IMG/VR virus record: IMGVR_UViG_3300037245_002824 | Span: 1 to 48,022 of that record | Reading direction: 5' to 3' (one strand) | Length of the DNA stretch: 48,022 nucleotides | Origin: a virus | In this document: positions 13,855 to 21,070 of the stretch, in pieces | Numbering within the stretch: the stretch's first letter is position 1 | Layout of the letters: each line of letters opens with the position of its first letter | Program-made: the position numbers and the translations under genes | The notes under the pieces: model-generated | What the model was told of the DNA's origin: nothing | Databases searched by the model: none | What the model saw: the letters and a program-made list of their open reading frames with translations, nothing else

Positions 13855-14208
13855 ATGAAAAGTTTTATTATCATTTTAGTTTTTATTTTTTTAACTATGA
13901 GTTGTTTTGGCGATGTCGAGACCATCAACTTTGGTGATGTCGATAAAAACGGCGTTGTCAATATTATTGATGCTCTGTTTGTTGCCCAGATGTCAGTAGG
14001 ATTGAGCGTAAAGGTATTGGATAATTGCGATGTTAATTGCAGGTATTGGATAGCATTTAGAGCAGATGTTAATAATGATTGTAATGTCAGTGTTGTTGAT
14101 GCGCTTATGATTGCACAATACTCTGTAGGTTTGCTACCTAATTTCGTAAACAAAGATCATCTGTGTAACAGCATTACGATTCCATATATAAATAGCCCGA
14201 TAGTGTAA
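13855..14208 (+). CDS. Secreted dockerin-domain protein
   Basis: 117 residues; start at 13855 behind AAGGAG. The N-terminal MKSFIIILVFIFLTMSC is a signal peptide whose Cys could be a relaxed lipobox. Two type I dockerin repeats follow: GDVDKNGVVNIIDALFVAQ (near residue 25) and ADVNNDCNVSVVDALMIAQ (near 73), each with the D-x-D/N-x-N-G calcium-loop pattern and following helix. Dockerins bind cohesin modules of cellulosome-type surface assemblies and normally come attached to enzymes; here the dockerin is nearly the whole mature protein. It may dock onto, or block, host surface proteins. It has its own neighbourhood of structured RNA on both sides. Confidence 0.82.
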   Translation: MKSFIIILVFIFLTMSCFGDVETINFGDVDKNGVVNIIDALFVAQMSVGLSVKVLDNCDVNCRYWIAFRADVNNDCNVSVVDALMIAQYSVGLLPNFVNKDHLCNSITIPYINSPIV

Positions 14209-14257
14209 GGTAGCACAATGAAGCGCAAGAGGGCCGGTTCAATTCCGGCACGGGCTA
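14194..14257 (+). tRNA. tRNA-like element lacking an anticodon stem
   Basis: 64 nt. The acceptor AGCCCGA/ACGGGCT pairs at 6 of 7 positions, with U8-A9, D arm GTGT-AAGGTA-GCAC, T arm GCCGG-TTCAATT-CCGGC and discriminator A; CCA is not encoded. Only 16 nt lie between D and T arms, too few for an anticodon arm plus variable loop, and they form no 5-bp stem. The general wording resembles glutamine-type tRNAs. Its 5' end overlaps the last codons of the dockerin gene. It may be a degenerate tRNA or a functional tRNA-like RNA. Confidence 0.5.
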
Positions 14258-14380
14258 ACGCAGGTCACCACCTGTGCTTACTCCTTTGTTCTTGGAGTCT
14301 TTTTACTGACTGGCAAAGAGCCGGTAGCAAGGACCTAATCCGGTGCCTTTACATCCCTGGGGTAGATAATGCGGGGGCAC
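14258..14380 (+). other. Structured spacer between tRNA-like elements
   Basis: No ORF is visible. Several hairpins can be drawn: CAGGT/ACCTG near 14261-14276, ACTCC/GGAGT followed by CTTTTT near 14280-14304 (a possible weak terminator), and GTGCC/GGCAC near 14343-14380. Together with its neighbours it may be one larger structured transcript. Confidence 0.4.
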
Positions 14381-14466
14381 AGCGGGTTAGTTGATGCAAG
14401 TCAGCGTGTGGTCAAAGGTTGTGGACGCACGGCATAATAATATCGGTTCAATTCCGGTACCCGTTA
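14381..14466 (+). tRNA. tRNA-like element with expanded anticodon loop (His-like)
   Basis: 86 nt. Acceptor AGCGGGT/ACCCGTT (7 bp, one G-U), U8-A9, D stem GTTG/CAGC, T arm ATCGG-TTCAATT-CCGGT, discriminator A, no CCA. A stem GTGTG/CGCAC (14406-14410 with 14426-14430) encloses 15 nt: 8 extra bases, then TTGTGGA, which looks like a normal 7-nt anticodon loop with GTG (His). The variable region is about 11 nt. A73 and the lack of a G-1 pair argue against ordinary histidine charging. The 8-nt insertion would disrupt normal decoding. Confidence 0.5.
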
Positions 14467-14640
14467 GAAAATCCGATGTATCACTATATCGATCCGGTTG
14501 ACAGTGGGAATTAGGACTACCGAGCAGCAATCGTTAACTGTTGTGACAGTCCGGAAAATTAGAGCGAGCCACGGACAGCAAGCGGTATTCAAGATCCGTG
14601 AATTCCGGTACAAGCCCGGTTTTTATTTATATGCATAAAT
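14467..14640 (+). other. Non-coding structured stretch after the tRNA-like elements
   Basis: No ORF is visible. The clearest fold is nested: CCGGAA/TTCCGG outside and CACGGA/TCCGTG inside (about 14553-14617), with a TTCAAGA loop reminiscent of a T loop. It ends with CCGG-TACAAGC-CCGG followed by TTTTT, a weak terminator. It could be a third degraded tRNA-like element or the 3' part of a longer RNA spanning 14194-14640. Confidence 0.4.
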
Positions 14641-14652
14641 TATTTAGTAGTA

Positions 14653-14689
14653 ACCTGAAACCATCGTTGATGTGTTTCAGGTATTTTTT
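14653..14689 (+). terminator. Rho-independent terminator
   Basis: ACCTGAAAC (14653-14661) and GTTTCAGGT (14674-14682) form a 9-bp stem with a 12-nt loop, followed by ATTTTTT. It separates the RNA-rich region from the gene at 14701, whose GGGAGG lies just downstream. Confidence 0.88.
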
Positions 14690-14700
14690 AGGGAGGTAGT

Positions 14701-15126
14701 ATGGAAGAAAATTATAAAATCGTATTAAATAAAGAAATATTCGAAATACTTAAAATAAAGTTTGACAAAGCCGAATACAAACATATGGTAAATTATGGCT
14801 ATGGTTTTTTATATGTTTGCGCCCCAGAATATAAAACCGGAAACAACGTAGATGACTATGAAAGGCATGGAGGAAAAGAAGTTGGATTCCAAGAACTCTG
14901 CGAAATCCTCGACAAAGAAATTGCAGAAAAAGAAAAATCGACCGGTAAATATGTCAATCTTGCTACCGCCAAACATGTGAGTATAGTCTTCCCCCTCGGA
15001 ACCACTATCAAAATCACCGAAACAGCCCTTGGCAAATTATCCATAAATCAGGATGATGCTCGCAGAATAGCCGCCTTACACCTTAACCACGATGATTCTC
15101 TCGACCTGGAGCTAATCGATGGATAA
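14701..15126 (+). CDS. Hypothetical early protein
   Basis: 141 residues behind GGGAGG. Acidic, mixed alpha/beta and soluble, with no family recognised. The last 8 nt overlap the next gene. It opens the operon that carries the recombination genes. Confidence 0.72.
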   Translation: MEENYKIVLNKEIFEILKIKFDKAEYKHMVNYGYGFLYVCAPEYKTGNNVDDYERHGGKEVGFQELCEILDKEIAEKEKSTGKYVNLATAKHVSIVFPLGTTIKITETALGKLSINQDDARRIAALHLNHDDSLDLELIDG

Positions 15127-15388
15127 ACGAACCGAAATGATTGTAAAGGCCATCCAGCAAGATAAAACCCCCGAAACCTGTGATAATACCTGTAATGATT
15201 GGATGGTATCATTTGAACACCGGGACCGCGCTTGCTGCCTATCCGACATATTCAGTGTAAAAAAAGGCGATCTATGTTACCACAAAACACCCATCAACAA
15301 ATCATGTGCCATCATATTCGTATCATCTGACACGAAGCTAATCGATAAATGGCGCAATAAAAAATTAGAGGCGCCTAATGGGAAGTAA
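15119..15388 (+). CDS. Hypothetical Cys-rich protein
   Basis: 89 residues, 8-nt overlap with the gene before and 11-nt overlap with the YqaJ gene after. Cysteines in CDNTCNDW, RACCLSD and LCYHK (residues 20-60) suggest metal binding. A C-terminal segment (AIIFVSSDTKLIDKW) is hydrophobic then charged. No family recognised. Confidence 0.65.
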   Translation: MDKRTEMIVKAIQQDKTPETCDNTCNDWMVSFEHRDRACCLSDIFSVKKGDLCYHKTPINKSCAIIFVSSDTKLIDKWRNKKLEAPNGK

Positions 15389-16424
15389 ACCGATAGGAAT
15401 ATCCGCCTCCAGGGCCGCCGCTGTACTGGGGATAAACAGCTATCAATCACAGTACGAAATCTGGCAAAGATTGAAAGAGGAATATTCACCTGGTTTTAAC
15501 GCCGATGCCGGATACGCTATGCCGCCATCTCCAGACAACGCCGCTATCAGGTGGGGGTCCGCTTTCGAGGATACGGTTATCGTGTTGGCGGAAAACACCA
15601 TAGATGGATTTTGCGGTATCATATCCAGGGAGATGTTATACACCGCCGAGATAATATGTCAGAATCAAGCAAAGACAGGAACTTTCCCCATGGAATTAAC
15701 CTGTCATATAGATGGTGAGTACGCAAACAGAGATGGGATGTTACACGAAGGGAAAACAACAAGTTCCCGGGCATACGCTGCAAAGTGGGGCAAACCTGGA
15801 ACTAACCGGATACCGATAGAATACCAGGTCCAGGTGCAGCATCAAATGATATGCACCGGAGCCACAGAGGCCATAGTTTCCGTTCTGGTATTCCCAAAAT
15901 CACCGGAGCTCTGGGAAGAAATGGGATGGTTGATTGAAAAATGGCCAGGTGGAGATTATACAATTGAAGATTACAAAAATCCATTAAATCATCGTAGCCC
16001 TATCGATTGGGCAAAAACCCTCGCGGACATGGGGTTTTTCCACCAATACCACATATCCGCCGATCCGGAACTCCACACCGTTATGATAGATAAATACACT
16101 GAGTTTTACAGCAGGTACATCATAGGATCAGAAGAGCCACAACCCGGAAATTCCGATGATATCAAAAGATGTTTTATCGATCCCGTCGGCTCAATAGTAG
16201 CCACAAAAGAGATCTCCGACATGATAATCGAGCGAAATGAGATCACGAAAGAGATCGGAACCTCAAGCCATTTATCAAAACGCAAGGACACCCTGAAGGT
16301 AAAAATCCTATCCTGGCTACGTTTACAGGACACCAAGATTGACGATGCCAGTCGGGAAAAAACAATAATCTATAGTAGCGACGGCCACAAAATAGCCAGC
16401 TACAACGGCAAGATTTTTAGATAG
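15378..16424 (+). CDS. YqaJ-family 5'-3' exonuclease (viral recombinase)
   Basis: 348 residues; the nuclease half of a two-component phage recombination system, producing 3' tails for the RecT-like protein encoded at 16995. Family features: GISASRAAAVLGIN at the N terminus, RWGSAFED (near residue 57), the PD-(D/E)xK core as CHIDGE (near 111) and LHEGKTT (near 121), then YQVQVQHQM (near 150), the YqaJ Q-rich helix. The length is ordinary for the family with a C-terminal extension. The start at 15378 overlaps the previous gene, consistent with a tight operon. Confidence 0.93.
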   Translation: MGSKPIGISASRAAAVLGINSYQSQYEIWQRLKEEYSPGFNADAGYAMPPSPDNAAIRWGSAFEDTVIVLAENTIDGFCGIISREMLYTAEIICQNQAKTGTFPMELTCHIDGEYANRDGMLHEGKTTSSRAYAAKWGKPGTNRIPIEYQVQVQHQMICTGATEAIVSVLVFPKSPELWEEMGWLIEKWPGGDYTIEDYKNPLNHRSPIDWAKTLADMGFFHQYHISADPELHTVMIDKYTEFYSRYIIGSEEPQPGNSDDIKRCFIDPVGSIVATKEISDMIIERNEITKEIGTSSHLSKRKDTLKVKILSWLRLQDTKIDDASREKTIIYSSDGHKIASYNGKIFR

Positions 16425-16432
16425 GAGATATA

Positions 16433-16789
16433 ATGACGAATAGATTATTTTTTCCCGAACGATTCCGAGACGCCATAATATCAGGGAAGAAAACACAAAC
16501 AATCCGGAAAGATCTTGTAAAACCGGGTAGTTGTTTGATACTCACCACCGAACAGGGAGAGATCGGAAGATACACCTGTGTTTCATCAATCGAAATTACA
16601 CTCTTAGGTGGATGGTATATCCTCAAAGATATTGAATATTTCATCTCAGATGATCTCGAACAATTCGCAAAAGATGATGGTTTTGATAGCTGGGAAGATC
16701 TTGTTGGGTTTTTCATCAACAACATCCATTTGCCCTACCGCGGATACCTGATCAAATGGCGTGAAAGAACTATAGAAGATTGGATTTAA
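16433..16789 (+). CDS. ASCH-domain protein
   Basis: 118 residues. FPERFRDAIISGKKTQTIRKD at the N terminus followed by KPGSCLILTT is the signature of ASCH/PUA-like RNA-binding domains; GWYILKDIEYFISDDLEQFAKDDGFDSWEDLVGFF fits the rest of that fold. ASCH proteins are thought to bind RNA or modified nucleosides. It starts 8 nt after the exonuclease stop behind AGGAG. A role in RNA or nucleotide handling is the most that can be inferred. Confidence 0.82.
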   Translation: MTNRLFFPERFRDAIISGKKTQTIRKDLVKPGSCLILTTEQGEIGRYTCVSSIEITLLGGWYILKDIEYFISDDLEQFAKDDGFDSWEDLVGFFINNIHLPYRGYLIKWRERTIEDWI

Positions 16790-16827
16790 AACCCGCGTCC
16801 GGGATTATAGGACGAAAGGAAAAGAAT

Positions 16828-17010
16828 ATGGATGAAGAGGCAATGCAAAGAGCTGTTGAGTGGCTCAAATCAGAAGCAGAAAAACAATCAAACAAAAATG
16901 TATGCATTAGCATAACAGTACGCAAAGAAAACGGAATCATCAATTCCATCAGTCCATCAATTTTCGAAAATGAAGGTGAAAAATTGGAGGTTGGATGTCA
17001 ATCGAAATAA
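16828..17010 (+). CDS. Hypothetical small protein
   Basis: 60 residues from the ATG at 16828, preferred over 16780 because GAAAGGAAAAG precedes it. A helical, charged N terminus (EEAMQRAVEWLKSEAEKQ) is followed by a beta segment (VCISITVRKENGIINSIS). It overlaps the RecT-like gene by 16 nt. No family recognised. Confidence 0.6.
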   Translation: MDEEAMQRAVEWLKSEAEKQSNKNVCISITVRKENGIINSISPSIFENEGEKLEVGCQSK

Positions 17011-17828
17011 ACGCTTATTTACAAAAAAACAGTAAAACAATCGCCAGCTACAAAATGCTTAAATACGATGATCTATCATTTAGAGCCTCGGTAGCGATGG
17101 CTGTGGCTGAAAGCCCGAACCTCGCAAAGGCGATTCAAGAAGCTCTCAAAACAGAGATAGGGCAATCAACCCTAATGCAAGCCTTAAGCAAGGCCGCCCG
17201 TACCGGTCTCTCAGTAGCCCCATCGGAGGGCAAGGCTTGCCTGATAGGTTACATGAGCAAAAAAGGCCCGGTGATTAAATATCAAATTATGAAAGAAGGA
17301 TATGTTACTCTTGCCCTGGATAGCGGCCAGGTAAAAGCCATCCGCGCAAAGTGCGTCTACGAAAATGACAGCTTCGAGCCTATATACAACATGGGTGATG
17401 ACCGGCCAAACTACAGACCGACAACCGGAGATCGCGGGGAGATGATCGGAGCCTTCGCTGTTATGCAAATGGTAGATGGCGACCGATATATGATCTACCT
17501 AACAAAAAAAGAGATCGAAGAGCGCCGGGATAACAGCGACGGATACAAGCATGACAAAACAACGTCCCCATGGACAACTAACTTCGACGCCATGGGTGAA
17601 AAAACCGCCATCAAAGATCTCTTGCGAAAAACAAAAACCGCCGCCCTGCACTCCACTCAAAAACTCATATCGGAAGATGCAGACATTGGAACCCCCAGGG
17701 ACATCACCCCTAAAAAAGGCGCAAGCACCGATGATGTAAAACAAAAGCTCAAAAATCAGAACACCCCGAAAGATGATCAAAAACCACCAAACGCCGACAA
17801 ATCCGGCAAACAGCTTTTCGAGGATTAG
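16995..17828 (+). CDS. RecT-family single-strand annealing protein
   Basis: 277 residues. It would bind single-stranded DNA and promote annealing and strand exchange with the tails made by the YqaJ exonuclease. Family features: LMQALSKAARTGLSVAPSEGKACLIGY (near 60-85), VIKYQIMKEGYVTLALDSGQVKAI, GAFAVMQMVDGDRYMIYLTKKEIEE and TTNFDAMGEKTAIKDLLRK (near 195). The C terminus is a disordered, Lys/Pro/Asp-rich tail ending QLFED, resembling acidic tails that recruit partner proteins. Confidence 0.94.
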   Translation: MSIEINAYLQKNSKTIASYKMLKYDDLSFRASVAMAVAESPNLAKAIQEALKTEIGQSTLMQALSKAARTGLSVAPSEGKACLIGYMSKKGPVIKYQIMKEGYVTLALDSGQVKAIRAKCVYENDSFEPIYNMGDDRPNYRPTTGDRGEMIGAFAVMQMVDGDRYMIYLTKKEIEERRDNSDGYKHDKTTSPWTTNFDAMGEKTAIKDLLRKTKTAALHSTQKLISEDADIGTPRDITPKKGASTDDVKQKLKNQNTPKDDQKPPNADKSGKQLFED

Positions 17829-18047
17829 GCCATGGAATCAAATAACCGGCCCCGGCCAGCTACAACCATCCAAAAAAATGTAAAAATAAATATCATGATA
17901 TTTACACTTTTTAATTAAAAATGGCGGGCACGTCCCGCCATGGAGGTATAATGTTTCTATTTAAATTAACAAAACTGTACAAAAGTATGATTAAATGCAC
18001 ATTTTGTAAATTGGTAATCATCGAGTAAAAACATACCGGGAGGTATA
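17829..18047 (+). other. Intergenic stretch with hairpins and possible micro-ORFs
   Basis: A possible 28-residue ORF (17832-17918) follows the RecT gene behind GAGG. Within it AAATATCATGATATTT is a perfect palindrome followed by CTTTTT, a plausible weak terminator. A second hairpin, ATGGCGGG/CCCGCCAT with a 5-nt loop (17921-17941), sits directly on top of the GGAGG of the ORF at 17951 and could control its translation. Confidence 0.45.
17951..18028 (+). CDS. Possible 25-residue peptide
   Basis: ATG behind a good GGAGG. Basic and hydrophobic with CTFC near the end. Too short to judge by composition; the ribosome site is the main evidence. Confidence 0.35.
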   Translation: MFLFKLTKLYKSMIKCTFCKLVIIE

Positions 18048-18158
18048 ATGCGAGAGCTAAAATTCAGAGCGTTTGATGATATAAAGAAGAAGTTATTTTT
18101 AGATTTAGCTGTTATCATCGGCAACATCCACGAAAACCCAGAGCTAATGAATGGCTGA
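18048..18158 (+). CDS. Truncated YopX-like protein, 36 residues
   Basis: GGAGG precedes the ATG at 18048. The opening MRELKFRAFDDIKKKLF matches the start of phage YopX-type proteins (consensus near MREIKFRAWD), but the frame stops after 36 residues while YopX proteins usually exceed 100. It ends 8 nt inside the primase gene start. Either a remnant or a minimal version kept for translational coupling to the primase. Confidence 0.55.
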   Translation: MRELKFRAFDDIKKKLFLDLAVIIGNIHENPELMNG

Positions 18159-20817
18159 TCTTGAGAAATTAAAAAACCGGCTACGCGATTACATGACGCG
18201 CAAGGGCCACCGGTCATCCCCGAACCCGGTGCAGTGCCCGAACCCCGGCCATGCCGACAAAAAGGCATCTGCCCATGTGTATGATGACGGTGGAAAACCT
18301 CCCCGTGTCTACTGTCCGATCTGCACAAAGACGTGGAATATTTTCGACGTAGCCGGTTTTTTAATTTCATCAACAGATTTTAAGGATCAAATCCGGGACG
18401 TGGAAGAAACCCTAAACATAACCTCAGCTCCATACACGGTCCCAAAAATATCAGGAGCTGAAAAAAAGAAATCCGATTTAATCCCCATACCACCTGCAGA
18501 AAGGGGAACTGTATATCACCCGGACAAAATCAAAGCGATGTACAGTTTTACAAAGTGGGGAGATGAGATCGCCGGACTATGGACCTACTACAACACCGCC
18601 GGCCAAGTGATCGCCGTGGACGCCCGTATCCACGACAACTCAAAAATAAAAGACGGCAGACCAAAAAAAATAGTAATGACCATATGGTATAATGGCAAAA
18701 AACTAAGAGCCGATAAAGCCCCAGTGTTAATATACAACCTGCCGGAAGTCCTCAGCACCTCAGATAACATAGTGTTTCATGAGGGCGCTAAATGTGCAAA
18801 GATCGGAAAGTTGATCCCCGGATTTTGCCATACCGCATGGTCAGGTGGTGGCCTGAAAGCTGAAAAAGTGGACATGGCTCCATTAAAATCAGCCGGTATA
18901 AAAGAGATCTGGTATTATCCGGATTCCGATCAAAAAAACGACAAATCCGGAAAATTATTATTATGGCAAGATCAACCGGGGTTTAAAGCTGCTAAAAACT
19001 TTAAAAACCACTGCGCCACATACGGAATAAAAGTAAACATAATCCCCCCGTACCCAGGACTATCTGAAGACGGCGCCGACATAGAGCAGGTTTTAGAAAT
19101 CGCCACACCTAAAGAGATATCCACATATTTCACCGATGTAAAATACATAGAGTTCCCATCGCCAATACCAGCCCTGTCGGAACCCTCCGAGATTTCCATA
19201 GAAAATCCGCCCGTAAAAGGAATGAATACAAACCAATTTCCTTTTCGCATCCTTGGGCAAGCTGATAATGGCCTTTGTTATTTCATCTGCCCTGCCGGGA
19301 GAATCCGATCATGGAAATTATCCAGCATAGGAAAAAGACAAATGCAAATCCTTGCACCCTGCAATTGGTGGCGTGAAAATGTTAGCGATCCTAAAAAATG
19401 GGATGAATCAGGTTTCGACCTCTTGGTTTCCATCTCCAGCTCTATCGATTTTAACCTCGATAATTTGCGCGGAATAGGTGCATGGATGGATGGCGAAAAT
19501 ATTTGTTATCACGACGGAAAAACTACTACCGGGAAAATAACACCAGGGTACATTTATATCAAAAAAACCCCGAACAACATCGGGCTAAATGCACCTCAAG
19601 CAGATTTCGAACTGACATATAAAATGATCGATATAGCTCAACACGTAACATGGCAATCAAACGCCGACATGATCCGGGCGATATCGTGGGCCACAATTGC
19701 ACCCTTTGGAGGTGCTCTAAAGGGCAGACCTGCTTTCCTGCTCACCGGAAAATCAGGAAGCGGGAAAAGCACAATCGCAAATAAGATTATCAGGCCGTTA
19801 TCCGATCCTTTGTGGCTATCTGGATCAGGGACAACCGAAGCATACATCCGGGCACGTACAGCAAGTGATTCATGCGCCGTAATTTTTGAAGAGGTTGAAG
19901 GCGACACCGCGCTGAAAAAAGCCAACAGGGATGAGCTATTCTCGATCATGCGGGCCAGCTATTCCGATAACGCCCCGAAGGTCGGCAAGGCCACAAAGGA
20001 CGGCGGTTTCCGGGATAGCTATATGTGTAATATGTTTGGTTTCGTGGGGATTAACCCATGTATTGATTCAGCGGCGGATGAATCAAGATTATTCCGAATA
20101 TTATTAAAGGACCCCACGCACACGCCGGAAGAATGGCAAACAATAGAAGATCAGATCGATGCCATTTTCACTGTGGATAATTGTCGGAATATCAGGTCCC
20201 GCGCGTGGGCATCACTAAAGGAGATATCAACCCTAACCAGATATATCAAAAGAGCTGTATATAAAAAAACCAAAAAGAGAGATAGATATTGTTTTAATGA
20301 GGCGCTCTTAGTAGCAACTTACCTCACAGTATGGCAAGAACCGCCGGGAGCTGAAATCTCCGATAAAACAATTGATATTCTGCTTGATAATATGTACGCA
20401 TGGGCACCGGTCGAACATGTGGTCAGCGAATCAGAAAAAATGATGAACGAAATTATGGAACACATAGTTCAGGTGGATTATCGTACTCAGAAAATGACAC
20501 TATGGGAAGTTATGCGGATCATAAAGCGCGGTTATTATATCAAAGATGGCGCAGCAAAAAATACGGAAGACGCCGAAACATTTAACAAAAAAGAGATGAT
20601 AAGCTTTAAGCGAACCGCTGGTCATTATGGTATGGCGATTTTAAAAGATGGTGCCATGGCTATTCAGAACAGCAACAACCTGATTGTAAAACAACTCAGA
20701 AAACCGGCTCAATACCATCTCCAGCTCAAAAGACACGATAGATATTCAGGAACAAAAACCGCAAACATACCCGGCCAAGGATCAAAACTATGCACGATCT
20801 ATTCCGGGATAATATAA
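18151..20817 (+). CDS. Primase-helicase
   Basis: 888 residues, the main replication enzyme of the phage. The N terminus carries a CHC2-type zinc site (CPNPGHADKKASAHV...YCPICTKTWNIFDV, residues 24-70). A TOPRIM-like region follows, with IVFHEGAKCAKIGKLIPG (near 210) and EIWYYPDSDQ (near 255). The C-terminal half is an SF3/AAA-type helicase with Walker A LLTGKSGSGKSTIANKI (near 530), Walker B-like CAVIFEEVEGD (near 575) and a conserved NMFGFVGINPC segment. The start at 18151 overlaps the YopX-like ORF. No separate DNA polymerase gene is visible, so DNA synthesis probably relies on the host. Confidence 0.88.
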   Translation: MADLEKLKNRLRDYMTRKGHRSSPNPVQCPNPGHADKKASAHVYDDGGKPPRVYCPICTKTWNIFDVAGFLISSTDFKDQIRDVEETLNITSAPYTVPKISGAEKKKSDLIPIPPAERGTVYHPDKIKAMYSFTKWGDEIAGLWTYYNTAGQVIAVDARIHDNSKIKDGRPKKIVMTIWYNGKKLRADKAPVLIYNLPEVLSTSDNIVFHEGAKCAKIGKLIPGFCHTAWSGGGLKAEKVDMAPLKSAGIKEIWYYPDSDQKNDKSGKLLLWQDQPGFKAAKNFKNHCATYGIKVNIIPPYPGLSEDGADIEQVLEIATPKEISTYFTDVKYIEFPSPIPALSEPSEISIENPPVKGMNTNQFPFRILGQADNGLCYFICPAGRIRSWKLSSIGKRQMQILAPCNWWRENVSDPKKWDESGFDLLVSISSSIDFNLDNLRGIGAWMDGENICYHDGKTTTGKITPGYIYIKKTPNNIGLNAPQADFELTYKMIDIAQHVTWQSNADMIRAISWATIAPFGGALKGRPAFLLTGKSGSGKSTIANKIIRPLSDPLWLSGSGTTEAYIRARTASDSCAVIFEEVEGDTALKKANRDELFSIMRASYSDNAPKVGKATKDGGFRDSYMCNMFGFVGINPCIDSAADESRLFRILLKDPTHTPEEWQTIEDQIDAIFTVDNCRNIRSRAWASLKEISTLTRYIKRAVYKKTKKRDRYCFNEALLVATYLTVWQEPPGAEISDKTIDILLDNMYAWAPVEHVVSESEKMMNEIMEHIVQVDYRTQKMTLWEVMRIIKRGYYIKDGAAKNTEDAETFNKKEMISFKRTAGHYGMAILKDGAMAIQNSNNLIVKQLRKPAQYHLQLKRHDRYSGTKTANIPGQGSKLCTIYSGII

Positions 20818-20833
20818 CGTTGGGAGGCGAAAT

Positions 20834-21070
20834 ATGGAAGCAGAATATGTAAAAATCGAACGAAAAGAAGAAAGAAAAGCAAGAGGTGCTTACGCAGGGG
20901 TAATTCCAAAAGTGTGGGAAACCGTAGGGAAATATATCCAGCCGATTGATCAACTACATAATGCTATAAGTGGCGAAATGGATAGCGACGGTAAATTTAT
21001 CTTAATAATCGAACCTGTAGAAATGACCGAGGAAGAATATAAAAACCTTCCCGAATTCACGGGGTATTAA
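20834..21070 (+). CDS. Hypothetical small protein
   Basis: 78 residues behind GGGAGG, ending directly at the start of the helicase-methyltransferase gene. Charged N terminus (KIERKEERKARG) and acidic C-terminal half. No family recognised; the close packing suggests it is co-translated with its large neighbour. Confidence 0.65.
   Translation: MEAEYVKIERKEERKARGAYAGVIPKVWETVGKYIQPIDQLHNAISGEMDSDGKFILIIEPVEMTEEEYKNLPEFTGY

Noticed and set aside
14381-14466. Ordinary tRNA-His gene
   Set aside because: The loop TTGTGGA looks right, but an 8-nt insertion, A73 and the lack of a G-1 pair argue against normal function.
14194-14640. Assignment to GOLLD or ROOL large phage RNA
   Set aside because: Location and structure are suggestive, but I cannot verify any conserved core by eye, so I report only structured RNA and tRNA-like parts.
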